Assembly: GCA_012295275.1 (NCBI GenBank)
Contig: CM022671.1
Location: 7,271,227 to 7,333,226, forward strand
Direction: 5' to 3'
Length of the DNA stretch: 62,000 bases
Origin: Chrysomallon squamiferum
Lineage: Eukaryota > Mollusca > Gastropoda > Neomphalida > Peltospiridae
Of the stretch, positions 50,801 to 58,290 are shown in pieces; positions within the stretch are counted from its first letter, which is position 1; the number at the start of each line of letters is the position of its first letter. The notes beneath the pieces were generated by a model. It had not been told where the DNA came from, searched no databases, and saw only the letters and a program-made list of their open reading frames with translations. The position numbers and the translations under genes were made by a program.

Positions 50801-52827
50801 TTATCTTAATTGAAATGTAAGAATGTCCTACCTCGTTTCAGGTATTATTGGAATAGAAACAACTGGCAGTGCGTTTCTTTTTTCAGCTAGAATTTTTCTT
50901 GCCTTTCGCATTTTTATTCTTGATTTTTCTTTAGCTTTCTTAGCTGACATTGTTTTATCCACATCGTCAGAAACATTAGGGCTACAGTCAGAATTTGCAG
51001 GTGTGTGAACATCACAGTACGCTGTCTTTCGCACTCCTGCTACAATTCCATTTGGTCCACACTCCCTGACTGGCTCAATCCTCATAAAGAGTCCAGCCTG
51101 CTGGGCACAAGTCACATGAAAAGCAGTGTAACAGTTTGTTTTATGACACTGAATACAAGCTCCAGAGCCCCTCTGTTTACAAATATAGCAAGTCAATTTT
51201 TTACGAGCTGCTGGTATTCGTTCAATACCATCTATTGGTTCTAAAAAAACTGTATTGGCAAAGCCAACCTCTGGAATCCACAAAGCACAAACAACATGAG
51301 CCCAGCGCCCATCTTCAGTTTGTTTGAAAGCCCCACCCTTATTAGGACAGAGGCAACAGTCAACAGCCCTAGAAGGGGACTGGAGGCACCTTCGACAAAG
51401 CCACTGTCCTTCAGGTATGTATGGAACACCGTAACATTCCTGATGCACTGCTAGGTTACACATGTCACAGAACAGAATCACATTGCTGTTTTGACATTCC
51501 CCATCCATGCAGATAGAGCAAACAGCATCCTCATCTATAGATGGGTTAGGGTCCTTTCCCGAGGTCTGACTCTGGAAGAAAGCTTCCTTCTCAAATCTGT
51601 CCATTAAAATTTCAAACACTTCCTGAGAAATAGTTAACATATCTTCATCTCTGCGTTTTTCATTAACAAGTTCCAGCCATGCATGATCCTGTAAATTTAA
51701 AAAAGAGGAATTTTTTTATAATTTCAAATTATGCTCTTTTCTGTAATGAGATCCTTTTCTCAATGCAATATATTTAATATTTTTGACTGATATATATAAA
51801 TAAAGCAAGTTAAAAATCTCGTATCAAGTATTATAAATATAGGAATAAGTATCAAAATCTAATTTCATGTGTAAATCGCACATAAATACACATATAATAT
51901 AGATACATGCATATATATATATATATACATGTATTTATAATAAGAAATTTAAATTAAATGACTATTAAGCACCAATTACCATCCATTATTAATAGATCTA
52001 TACTAAATGGGCTTTCAGTTACACCTTCCATCCACACACACACATACGTATTTATAAAATGAAATTTACATTAAATGTCTAATATGCACTGATTACTATT
52101 CAACACTGTATTATTAATAGATCTATATTTAATGGGATTTCAATCTCACCTCTTCATCCATGTCATACTCCACTTCTTCATCCAATTCTTCTGTTGACTT
52201 TTCCATATATCTGTAATATGAGACTGGTCTTGCTGGAATATTGGATGGCTTAATATATTCATCTAGCACTTTCACCTGAACTTCTGGTAATTTGGGTGCT
52301 GGTGTGTTATTGGCATTCTGGTTGCCATTAGCACCTTCTTTGCGAACTTTATTACTCTCCTTCTGACCTTTCTGGGAAGACTTCTCAGCTTTTTCTTCCT
52401 TTTCTGTATTATTCTGATTATCAATTTCACCCTGGGAAATAATTTCTAAAGGTTCGTATATATCTATTCTGTGAATCTGGCCATCAAAATCAATTTCCAC
52501 AAGTCTCTGGGCTTCCGCATAGGTTAAGGTTTCTCTTGTTGTTGGTCGTACAAATTCTGGTGGTGTTGGAGATCTTCGGTTAGAGCGATGATGCCATCGC
52601 TGGAATTTCCTTTTCACTTTCTTGGCTGGTGAAGGTACACAATTTTCTGGATTTTCATGATCAAAATTGTATAGATGAAACTGAATCCCTGAGTAACTCT
52701 TGTACATCTTTCCACAACTTGACAGAGGGCATTTGTATGGTGGTTTTGTTGCCTTCAGATTTTGACAGAATGTTTTGACATCAAAATCATACACCATTTT
52801 GGGCTCCATTTGAAATTCTCTTTTCAT
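26359..52827 (-). CDS. BRPF1: BRPF1/BRD1/BRPF3 (peregrin) homolog, whole spliced coding region
   Basis: This is a multi-exon gene on the minus strand encoding a nuclear chromatin reader. Proteins of this family scaffold MOZ/MORF (KAT6) and HBO1 (KAT7) acetyltransferases with ING4/5 and MEAF6. I assembled 16 coding exons by matching conserved family blocks and checking GT-AG sites and phase at each junction. The product is about 1515 residues from the first in-frame ATG: C2H2 finger at about 31-56, PHD1 at about 283-327, zinc knuckle and extended PHD2 at about 336-455, bromodomain at about 616-715, disordered basic/Ser-rich linker at about 750-1385, PWWP at about 1390-1475, and an acidic SSSDD end. 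Human BRPF1 is about 1214 residues; much of the excess is the 663-nt exon. As written, the frame breaks at about 27033-27034 through one extra base. Invertebrates usually have one BRPF gene, so the vertebrate paralog symbol is only a label. Confidence 0.96.
26927..27070 (-). CDS. BRPF1: BRPF coding exon 16: middle of PWWP, with one-base frameshift
   Basis: 144 nt between acceptor ctgcag and donor ACATG|gtgagt. It begins [12 protein letters not shown] in frame, then one extra C in the coding strand (GG pair at 27033-27034 on the plus strand) throws the frame off and a TGA follows 12 codons later. Reading past that base, the family sequence resumes as [14 protein letters not shown] and [13 protein letters not shown], and the last two bases join exon 17 to give Trp. 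Both splice sites and all other exons are sound. Confidence 0.93.
27071..30245 (-). other. BRPF intron between exons 16 and 15
   Basis: 3.2 kb of AT-rich intron with many poly(A)/poly(T) runs (for example 28803-28828, 29915-29939) and short AAT/AAAT arrays. A short less-biased stretch at about 27990-28190 has no conserved coding content that I recognise. I see no further exon. Confidence 0.6.
30246..30352 (-). CDS. BRPF1: BRPF coding exon 15: start of the PWWP domain
   Basis: 107 nt, entering in phase 1 and leaving in phase 0 (acceptor ttgcttcag, donor CTG|gtgagt). It encodes [12 protein letters not shown] and then the PWWP opening [17 protein letters not shown], nearly identical to vertebrate BRPF1. 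Here the PWWP signature itself reads YPWYP. PWWP domains of this family bind nucleosomes with H3K36me3. Confidence 0.97.
30353..32551 (-). other. BRPF intron between exons 15 and 14
   Basis: 2.2 kb, AT-rich. It contains the only long AG/CT microsatellite inside the gene (31539-31626), flanked by a G-run on the plus strand, plus CA/AT runs at 30550-30665 and poly(A) tracts. No additional exon is recognised. Confidence 0.6.
31539..31626. repeat. (GA)n microsatellite in BRPF intron
   Basis: 88 bp of GA followed by AGGGGGGAGGGGGT. On the BRPF transcript it is a C-rich then (CU)n polypyrimidine stretch ending in CAG. Confidence 0.97.
32552..33214 (-). CDS. BRPF1: BRPF coding exon 14: large Lys/Ser/Thr/Asn-rich exon, possibly cassette
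   Basis: 663 nt open without a stop, phase 1 at both ends (acceptor cctattag, donor CATG|gtaata). It encodes about 221 residues that are basic and disordered, with one less biased patch ([14 protein letters not shown]). I recognise no counterpart in vertebrate BRPF proteins. The Asp codon with exon 13 and the Ala codon with exon 15 both form correctly, which supports inclusion. The length is a multiple of three, so skipping keeps the frame. Open reading over 221 codons in such AT-rich DNA argues for coding. Confidence 0.85.
33215..35456 (-). other. BRPF intron between exons 14 and 13
   Basis: 2.2 kb, strongly AT-rich. It holds short ATC (33398-33417) and AAT (35055-35080) runs and a (CA)n tract at 35373-35410. 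Frames across the CA tract are microsatellite artefacts. No exon is seen. Confidence 0.6.
35457..35591 (-). CDS. BRPF1: BRPF coding exon 13: short acidic/neutral linker
   Basis: 135 nt, phase 1 at both ends (acceptor gcgtgtag, donor GCAG|gtgggt). The product begins with [20 protein letters not shown] and is disordered. It fits between exons 12 and 14 in phase, and skipping exon 14 would join it directly to the PWWP exon in frame. Confidence 0.87.
35592..38124 (-). other. BRPF intron between exons 13 and 12
   Basis: 2.5 kb, AT-rich. It has TTTA runs and an (ATT)n array at 35803-35848. One CpG-bearing patch at about 37160-37260 is the least repetitive part. No exon or RNA gene is seen. Confidence 0.55.
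38125..38682 (-). CDS. BRPF1: BRPF coding exon 12: linker with conserved RRTAVLF motif
   Basis: 558 nt, phase 1 at both ends (acceptor tttgtag, donor CAG|gtgaga). It contains [14 protein letters not shown], matching the RRTSVLFSKKNPK motif of vertebrate BRPF1, then [15 protein letters not shown], an AT-hook-like GRPPK block also shared with vertebrates. Further on are FRCYRNRN (vertebrate LVYRND) and a Ser-rich acidic tail. The linker is otherwise disordered. Confidence 0.95.
38996..39268 (-). CDS. BRPF1: BRPF coding exon 11: disordered Ser/Pro/Arg-Gly linker
   Basis: 273 nt, phase 1 at both ends (acceptor ttttaag, donor CAG|gtatga). It is low-complexity and disordered, with SP/TP motifs ([16 protein letters not shown]) and an Arg-Gly run ([16 protein letters not shown]). 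It probably contributes phosphorylation sites and nucleic-acid affinity. It is assigned from junction phase and position, because sequence conservation with vertebrates is weak. Confidence 0.88.
39485..39589 (-). CDS. BRPF1: BRPF coding exon 10: basic segment
   Basis: 105 nt, phase 1 at both ends (acceptor gttttcaag, donor ACTG|gtatgt). It encodes [20 protein letters not shown], corresponding to the vertebrate RAKMIKKEMTALRRKLA stretch. In the family this follows the bromodomain helix and belongs to the region that contacts ING and MEAF6 subunits. Confidence 0.93.
39842..39946 (-). CDS. BRPF1: BRPF coding exon 9: conserved helix after the bromodomain
   Basis: 105 nt, phase 1 at both ends. 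It encodes [20 protein letters not shown] and then [12 protein letters not shown], matching the VEEQLKLLLERLDEVN helix of vertebrate BRPF1. The acceptor is good (ttgtttcag). The donor gttggt is non-consensus after GT but is fixed by phase and by the following exon. Confidence 0.92.
40318..40441 (-). CDS. BRPF1: BRPF coding exon 8: end of bromodomain and following linker
   Basis: 124 nt, entering in phase 0 and leaving in phase 1 (donor A|gtatgt). It encodes [20 protein letters not shown] then TGLHLPKQP. This corresponds to the vertebrate segment where the arginine-rich helix leads into GIDFETGMH. The acceptor ttaag lacks a strong pyrimidine tract, but the reading frame and homology place it clearly. 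Confidence 0.92.
40442..43285 (-). other. BRPF intron between exons 8 and 7
   Basis: 2.8 kb, AT-rich, with poly(T) at about 42009-42036 and a short ATT run near 42174. The stretch 41380-41870 is of more balanced composition but has no coding pattern I recognise. Confidence 0.55.
43286..43474 (-). CDS. BRPF1: BRPF coding exon 7: second half of the bromodomain
   Basis: 189 nt (63 codons), phase 0 at both ends (acceptor ctgctcag, donor CAG|gtaagt). It encodes [18 protein letters not shown] through [20 protein letters not shown]. The acetyl-lysine-binding Asn in YNAKD is present. The aromatic gatekeeper six residues later (TMF) matches the Phe of BRPF1-type bromodomains, so the pocket looks functional. 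Confidence 0.97.
43475..44659 (-). other. BRPF intron between exons 7 and 6
   Basis: 1.2 kb, AT-rich. It contains a repeat fragment at 44145-44232 that has a relative at the end of the window (61859-61933), and a short GT run near 44463-44476. No exon is seen. Confidence 0.6.
44145..44232 (+). mobile_element. hAT-like terminal fragment, copy 1, in BRPF intron
   Basis: Begins CAGGGGCAGATTCAGAATTT and ends in AAAATGATTTCATTATAAA followed by poly(A). It is the diverged relative of 61859-61933. Neither copy shows a partner terminus, so they may be solo ends or short non-autonomous elements. Confidence 0.4.
44660..44788 (-). CDS. BRPF1: BRPF coding exon 6: first half of the bromodomain
   Basis: 129 nt, phase 0 at both ends (acceptor tctgcag, donor GAG|gtcagt). 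It encodes [20 protein letters not shown] and then [11 protein letters not shown], the first helix (Z) and the start of the ZA loop of the BRPF bromodomain. The NIF-EPV residues correspond to the NIFSEPV acetyl-lysine pocket shelf in vertebrate BRPF1. Confidence 0.95.
45700..45830. repeat. Probable old interspersed-repeat fragment
   Basis: Contains TTCCATGCTGGCAAGCCG and TGAGTTGGACGGGCCATGA, which resemble from memory a repeat common in octopus transcripts (CCATGCTGGCATGGGTTGGACGG type). It also has the short direct repeat CTGTCCCA. The identity is from recall only. Confidence 0.35.
47745..48132. repeat. Intronic inverted repeat (arms about 122 bp, spacer about 144 bp)
   Basis: The left arm 47745-47866 (starting TGTTTCCACAAATGTTTTTC) reappears reverse-complemented at 48011-48132 (ending AAACATTTGTGGAAACA). 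Mismatches are scattered and few; the block around GCCAAGTGAGGAATGAGAT is identical. Weak similarity continues about 10 bp outside both arms. In the BRPF pre-mRNA it would fold into a long near-perfect duplex. It could be a foldback/MITE-type element or two inverted copies of one repeat. Confidence 0.85.
49782..49916 (-). CDS. BRPF1: BRPF coding exon 5: helical region before the bromodomain
   Basis: 135 nt, phase 0 at both ends, between acceptor gttccag and donor CAG|gtaaac. It encodes [19 protein letters not shown] followed by [16 protein letters not shown], a predicted charged helix well conserved with vertebrate BRPF1. The exon is preceded on the transcript by a short 0.6-kb intron and followed by a 5-kb intron. 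Confidence 0.95.
50492..50645 (-). CDS. BRPF1: BRPF coding exon 4: linker between PHD2 and bromodomain
   Basis: 154 nt. Acceptor ttttcag lies above 50645. The first base completes the Arg codon split with the preceding exon (AG|A). The exon encodes ISKIASLF and then the family signature [19 protein letters not shown]. Donor CAT|gtaagt lies below 50492, leaving phase 0. Confidence 0.95.
50832..51688 (-). CDS. BRPF1: BRPF coding exon 3: PHD1, zinc knuckle, extended PHD2
   Basis: 857 nt, entering in phase 0 and leaving with two bases of an Arg codon. PHD1 begins at [14 protein letters not shown] with the full C4HC3 pattern, including [14 protein letters not shown] and WLCRRC. Then come the knuckle/PHD2 cysteines [13 protein letters not shown], the [15 protein letters not shown] block and the closing CDVH. 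In the family PHD1 reads the unmodified H3 N-terminus and PHD2 contacts DNA. The exon ends with a basic [15 protein letters not shown] stretch. This is the most conserved exon of the gene and it shows no damage. Confidence 0.97.
51689..52149 (-). other. BRPF intron between exons 3 and 2
   Basis: 461 nt, AT-rich. It contains an internal imperfect duplication: a motif with CACCAATTACCATCCATTAT near 51970 recurs in altered form near 52088, both followed by AATAGATCTATA. Otherwise nothing is seen. Confidence 0.55.
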
Positions 52828-52870
52828 AGATGCTTTTTCAAACTGACAATGCTCAAAGCACTTCAGATAT
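52150..52870 (-). CDS. BRPF1: BRPF coding exon 2: N-terminus, C2H2 finger, KAT6-binding region
   Basis: Acceptor ttttccag lies above 52870 and donor GAG|gtgaga below 52150. There are three in-frame ATGs at 52827, 52809 and 52797. The last has the best context (AAA ATG G) and its product, [11 protein letters not shown], lines up with the vertebrate start, so the true protein may be 10 residues shorter than the longest reading. The exon encodes the family finger (CPLSSC then HLYNFDH), a Ser/Lys-rich insert, the conserved [13 protein letters not shown] block and the acidic [14 protein letters not shown] stretch. In BRPF1 this N-terminal region binds the KAT6 catalytic subunit. Confidence 0.95.
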
Positions 52871-54499
52871 CTGGAAAAACAACAAAAACTACAAATAACA
52901 CATTTCAAAAAAATATATATATTTATTTCTTACTTTCTGAAAACTATAATAATAAACTGTGCAAAAAAGAATGAACGTTTATAACTTAAGCAAGTAATAA
53001 TTATAGAACATAGCTAATGTTTAGACATCTTCAACCTAACAATGGAACAGAATTTATTTTTAATTATAAATATTATAACAGGAATTTTTAATATTATTAT
53101 TATTATATATTTATCCATATATTTTGTTTTAATCCTGTAGTATTTGTCAATGACTGTGATAAGAACTCTGATTAATATATCAGATTTGCTAATCAAAAAT
53201 TACATTATGTTAAAGCATATAGTGATTGATATACGATATATATTCTGGCAGCATGGTATTTTTGTGACATACTGAACTTGTTTTTAATGGTGAATTTTAA
53301 AAACCTACATAAAAAATAAATTATTCACATTTTTATATAATAATAAAATAAACGAAAATCATATACATATACAGTAAAACTAAAGTATAATGTTTAAAAG
53401 GATTTAACTATTTTTATTTTCAAATTATTGTCCATAAGAAATCAACCCTTTCATTAAAATTAAAACTGGAATACCATTGTTATTACAATAAATAAAAATG
53501 TTCAATCTAGAAGTAATATTTATTTAACCGTAAATTGTTAAACTACTTTTGGCAACAGGATCAAATTCAATTTGAAAAAAATATGTGCTGTATCTGTTGT
53601 GGCTTTATTTTTATTTTTTATTATTATTATTTATTTTTTGTTGTTGTTGTTGTTCATTCTTATATTATATCATAAACAGAAATCATGGCAATAAATGAAC
53701 CAGTTAGATACAAATAAAATTATTAATATGAAGAATTCCCATTTGGTTTATAATATAGATAGTTAAAATATCTATTATTTTATTATCAAATATATGGTGT
53801 TTATTAAGCAGCGAGACATGACCATTAAATGTAAAAAGAGAATGATTATTACTTAATCATTCTTAAATTGTAAAATTATTTAAGTGTGATTTAAGCTTTC
53901 TCATTACAATATTTGTCTTTTGTAGTTGTTCAAAGTAAGATAAGTGACTAGTTAAACTAAGTATAGTTAAAAATACTGAAACAGTAGTATAACTCATTTC
54001 AGTTGTAATAAATATAATCAGATTTTATTTTCATAATTAAAGCAAGAGATTTATTTTTCTTCTTCTTTTTTTAATGTTTAATTAGATTTTCTTCAGACAA
54101 CGAGATATTAAAGAAAAAAGGAAATAAGGAAGAAAATATAAGATAATTCTATGAAGTTTTGTTGAACCGGAAGTGACCTGAGACGAGAGGCCAATTACCA
54201 TCATGGCGTCAATTTTTACCGAAATCGGAAATCAAATCTAAAACAAATATATTCGTCTAGACATCTTTATTTTGAAAATTAGTCAGCGTATTAATCAGAA
54301 AACTTATATTGCTGGCAAAACAGATGTGCTGAATACTGTGGTCAATGGTGGAATGACCTACTACTTCATAAATCAGTGCGCGACCTGTATCGAGAAGACA
54401 AAGATGTTTCAAAAGCCTATATGATCGCATCTATTTATCAAAAAAGCTCTGAAACACTAACAATCTACAAATGTAATATATAATTAACCGATTACTTAC
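52871..54499 (-). other. BRPF intron 1 (between 5' UTR exon and first coding exon)
   Basis: 1.6 kb. The part nearest the coding exon is very AT-rich. The part at 54160-54430 is CpG-bearing and carries ETS, CCAAT and YY1-like motifs facing the plus strand, reported separately. No BRPF exon is seen here. Confidence 0.5.
54160..54210 (+). promoter_or_regulatory. Housekeeping-type motif cluster antisense to BRPF intron 1
   Basis: ACCGGAAGTG (perfect ETS-type site) at 54166-54175, CCAAT at 54191-54195 and a YY1-like CATCATGGCG at about 54200-54208 stand within 45 bp on the plus strand. The spacing and order resemble a TATA-less promoter with the start site at the YY1-like element. It could instead be an enhancer or an alternative promoter of BRPF. 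The motifs are seen; function is inferred. Confidence 0.35.
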
Positions 54500-54655
54500 C
54501 TTCTTTTAATAATACTTCAGGTCATTGTAAGTGATAAAAGACAAAGAATTCCCGTTAAAATCATAAATAATATTTTACAAAACACGAACCAACAGCGTCC
54601 TTTCGAATCATACTTCCACGCATGCGCTAGCAGTTACATAGCTGCTGTTTCCGGG
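54500..54655 (-). other. BRPF1: Probable non-coding first exon (5' UTR) of the BRPF gene
   Basis: A strong donor on the minus strand (GAAG followed by gtaagt) lies just below position 54500. It sits under a GC-rich start region about 1.6 kb upstream of the first coding exon. The exon carries short upstream ATGs, including one opening a 20-codon frame, and no extension of the BRPF protein. The 5' boundary is estimated from the promoter motifs and is not seen directly. An internal or alternative first exon elsewhere in the 52871-54500 interval is possible. Confidence 0.55.
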
Positions 54656-54665
54656 GCGGGAATTT
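54610..54665 (-). promoter_or_regulatory. Likely BRPF core promoter (NRF1-like site, GC box)
   Basis: CGCATGCGC at 54619-54627 matches the NRF1 palindrome core. An ACTTCC (ETS-type GGAAGT on the other strand) lies at about 54612-54617, and a GC box CCGGGGCGGG at 54651-54660. This cluster sits right at the upstream edge of the probable first exon and there is no TATA box. That is the usual picture of a housekeeping promoter. The motifs are seen directly; their function is inferred. Confidence 0.5.
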
Positions 54666-54985
54666 TCTCTGAAGTTAAGTAATGTCGAATTGGATTTTGA
54701 GTAACAACATAGGCCTAATAATTTGGAGCAACATTTTGAGTTTCACACGATAGTATCTAATAACATGGGAATAAATGTGTATATCTTTGTTATAAAATAA
54801 AACAATTTTTTTATTATTAATAAATATATATTAAAATGCCCATTATTCAATAGGCACAGTCGGTGTTTCAAAGGAAAAAAGTTATTTTCTTAGCCATGAT
54901 AATAATAATTGTGTAATTTTTTTATTTTATTTAATTTTTTTTTAATATAGGTTTATTACTAATATTATTATTTTTTTTTATTGTT

Positions 54986-55040
<55 letters not shown>

Positions 55041-55299
55041 CATCATCATTTTTTTTTTTTTTTTTTTGTAAATTTCTGTGTAAATTATTTAATGAAAAAG
55101 GGAGAAAGACTTCAAATAGAGAAAAACATCAAAAAGCCTAACTTACGATTAAAATAAATATCATTATATTACGAAATTTAACATCTCGCTACTGCAGTGG
55201 TTTAACCCCTATCCTGCATCTCAAACAGAACTATGCTAATATCCGAGTTGTCATTACCGTACCTTTATGCTGGCAAGGAAAAGCAAGCTTTTAAAACGT

Positions 55300-55372
55300 G
55301 CTGGTCAGTTCAGGTTGTTACAAAGCATATTTGCCCAAGATACACACAGAGTCCATATTCGAGACCCTGCTA
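55300..55372 (+). mobile_element. Possible tRNA-derived SINE head
   Basis: A-box-like TGGTCAGTTCAGG near 55302 and B-box-like TATTCGAGACC at 55356-55366 lie in tRNA-like order with slightly long spacing. No obvious tail. The assignment is tentative. Confidence 0.35.
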
Positions 55373-57060
55373 GGTTTGTGTGTTGGATTAATAGCGGATG
55401 GACTGATTGGCATAGTTAACTTGAGATAGGTGCAGTACTCTTATAGTTTAGTACGGACTATATAGAAGTAACATGGTTACTATATTCTGCTTCTATCTAG
55501 AATGCATGTCCTCACAGACCTAGTCAGAATGTTAATGATGTTCAGTACAAGATAGCACTAGCGCAAATCCACAAATAAATATTGCGTAATTACAGTCCAG
55601 TGTAGATGATAATATCATGAGTACAAAGGTTCTGGAATGTAATATTCACTGTCATAGTGCCGATGAATATAAATGATGATGATTATGATGATGATGATAA
55701 TTTAATGAGTTTAGCAAAAGGTCCTCAAACATAAACGCTGAAATAATACATTTAAAAAAAAAACACTCGAAAAGGCGCTCTGCGCGTGCGCACGTTTGTG
55801 TGTGTACACGTTACCAGTGAATAATTTGTTTTTGCATTTTCGTTTGAATAAATTAATAAAATTAATGTATGCGATCTTAAGTCTCGTTCATACGTTTCTT
55901 ACATGATGACATTAGAGAAAGAAAAACCCAGTTGCTTCACTCCATGGGCTGCATTCAATGATTAGAGAGAATCCTTTACATTCACTTTGTCACAGACAGT
56001 ATTTTAGTCTTATTAATATCCGTGTTTGTACATTATTGCAAGTACATTACGGTCTTAGATTTAGTAACAGTAATCACAATTAAAGCCAGATAAGAGTACC
56101 GCTCTGCTGAACAGAAATAGGTACTTGCTGCTACTTTGTCATTGCTCATATTGATGACGTCTGCTCCACTTTAATCAAAAATAATTCACTGGTTGTAAAC
56201 ATGATCGTTACTATAATCAAAAGCCATCTCTTCCATTGTTCAAAAAACGTGTCACGTACACTGGATAGTGTCTGTGTGTGTCCTTCTCGCTACCCATTTA
56301 TCCTCCCCCGCCACCCATCTACCCTCCCTTGCTCTGTTCTCACGTTAAGTTCAATCAAGCTGAGAAATGACCACGACTGGTTTGTTAGTTTTCAACATAT
56401 GTTCGTGCCTCTTCCTGTGTCGAAGACTATGTCAGTGGATTACTTAGAAAAGAACTGGTATATACGGCATTAAATCTTCCGGTCTAGCTTTTAGACTGAA
56501 ACTGATATTAGGATAAGAATACCAGTCTAGATGCTGAGTAGTGAAAATAGTTCTACCAAAGAAAATGGGAAACCTAGCAGATGCAGACGACTTTGGAAAG
56601 ATATAAAAAAAAAAAAAAAAACATAGCCAAAGTAATGATAAACTTTTGTCAATAAAATAATGATAATAATAATAATAATCGTCTATGTGGGGAAGATAAG
56701 ATTGGTATCCACCTCCATTTTTTTTTTTTTTTTTTTTTTCGGTAAACAACTGTTTGTTTTCGGGATGGTTGTTGGGAAGGTTTTGGAGGGATGGTGTCAA
56801 TTTTTATTTTATTTATTTATTTATTTATTTATTTATAATGGAATGCATTTCATACTGAAAATTACATGGATAGCAATGCCGGCGACATTTGTTTAGTTAA
56901 TTCTGGATAACATCATATTTAACCGAATTACTGAAAATATTGTGATTTTCTTATGTAACAGAAAAACACACACACAAATAATGAAAGACACACAAACCCA
57001 CCCACATACAGACACACACATACACACACCGGCCTGTTAAACTGGATTAAATAAAAAAAT

Positions 57061-57140
57061 TGTAAGTCACTCTGGGTTTGATCCGCTGCTTACACCTGTG
57101 TTACATTTCACTTACTAAATGACCGAGCTACAGTCTATCA
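57061..57140 (-). mobile_element. tRNA-derived SINE head
   Basis: On the minus strand, TAGCTCGGTCA (57130-57120) resembles an RNA polymerase III A box and GGATCAAACCC (57084-57074) a B box, about 46 bp apart. Downstream is an A-rich stretch and CA-rich sequence. This is probably a decayed SINE in the interval between the two genes. Confidence 0.6.
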
Positions 57141-57300
57141 AAAGATGACTAATCCACAATGTAATTCAGAAGAAAAGAAAATTCGCTTTAATACGAAACA
57201 GTTTTTATATATTTCGAAACATAAAACCACTCTCGTGTGACATTATTTATTTTATTTTATTTATTTTATTTTTATTTGTAAGATTAAATAAATGCAGTTA

Positions 57301-57350
57301 TAATTTGATATGATCAGGTATGTATGTATATATGTATGTATGTATCTCTC

Positions 57351-57426
<76 letters not shown>

Positions 57427-57573
57427 TTCTGTATCTTTCGATTTCTTACCTTTGTTTTTATGTGAAAAATAAAACTATAAATATAATATTCTATCTGGTG
57501 TGTTATGTTTTATACGTGTCTTCTCACACTTATCCATTTATTTTTTATATAATGTTATAAAACTGTGGGTGCG

Positions 57574-57645
<72 letters not shown>

Positions 57646-58234
57646 TGAATACACTGACATGCTTTCTGTCCAAATTTTGCTTAAATTCGTTTATTTCTTA
57701 AAAAGACATTCTTTATTTTATGTGAAGTCATGGGTCATAGGACATCTTTGAAAAACTGTATGAATTAATTTTTTGTACTATGAAATCACTCGTACGTCGA
57801 CAATTCATAAATTTCAAAAGAGCTGATCCAGTTCCATACAGAAACAACCTGTTGGGCACGATAAAATGGAATATGCCACTAATAAATATTACTTATTTGA
57901 TACTTAAAACTCGTTTTCTCTGTTACGCGTTTTGGGGAATGGTTTGAAGTATTAGCAACAGTCAAGCACTAAGCAGACGGCGAAAACGAGGGGTTGGGCA
58001 AAAAACACTGCTAAAGAATCTGCGAATAAAATACGTTATGTGAACAACCTGCACTCTCGTAAGATCGGCTAAATGGGGGATCAACAGCGAGTCGTACGCA
58101 GGACTTGTTTTTAGTCGCTGAATACTACAGAAAAATTACAACCTCGTAGTTTTCCTTTTCCTTACTCGCGGTACTACACCGGCCGACGGTGGTTGGTCTG
58201 GACTGATTAATCGGAACACGACGCTTGCGATTTC
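57301..58234. repeat. Opposed (TC)n and (GA)n arrays upstream of the ADAMTS-type gene
   Basis: TATG repeats 57316-57345, (TC)n 57346-57421, then after about 155 bp (GA)n 57576-57640. The two tracts are reverse complements of each other. The sequence 57650-58234 is unique and becomes CpG-rich towards the promoter. Confidence 0.9.
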
Positions 58235-58290
58235 CCACTCGCGATTGGTTCAGAAGGGCGAGGGGCGGGGCTGCGGTCGGGCAAAAATTG
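58235..58290 (+). promoter_or_regulatory. Likely promoter of the ADAMTS-type gene (CCAAT, GC box)
   Basis: An inverted CCAAT box (ATTGG) at 58244-58248 and a GC box GGGGCGGGGC at 58262-58271 lie in the most GC- and CpG-rich stretch of the window, about 190 bp upstream of the start codon. There is no TATA box at a suitable distance. The transcription start is probably between 58275 and 58400. Confidence 0.55.

Larger units (their letters stand above)
54656..57300. other. Intergenic region between the two divergent genes, part 1
   Basis: (ATT)n at 54988-55041 then poly(T) to 55067; (GAT)n at 55675-55698; poly(T) at 56718-56739; TTTA run at 56806-56835; CA-rich 56965-57030. SINE heads are listed separately. 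A C-rich stretch at 56280-56340 has no coding homology that I recognise. Confidence 0.5.

Noticed and set aside
26359-52827. BRPF as an ancient pseudogene because of the frameshift
   Set aside because: Fifteen other coding exons are free of stops, all splice sites are intact and catalytic/binding residues are kept, so long-term loss of function is not supported.
56281-56345. C-rich stretch upstream of the ADAMTS-type gene as a coding exon
   Set aside because: The frame at 56201-56473 has no conserved motif and no convincing splice sites.
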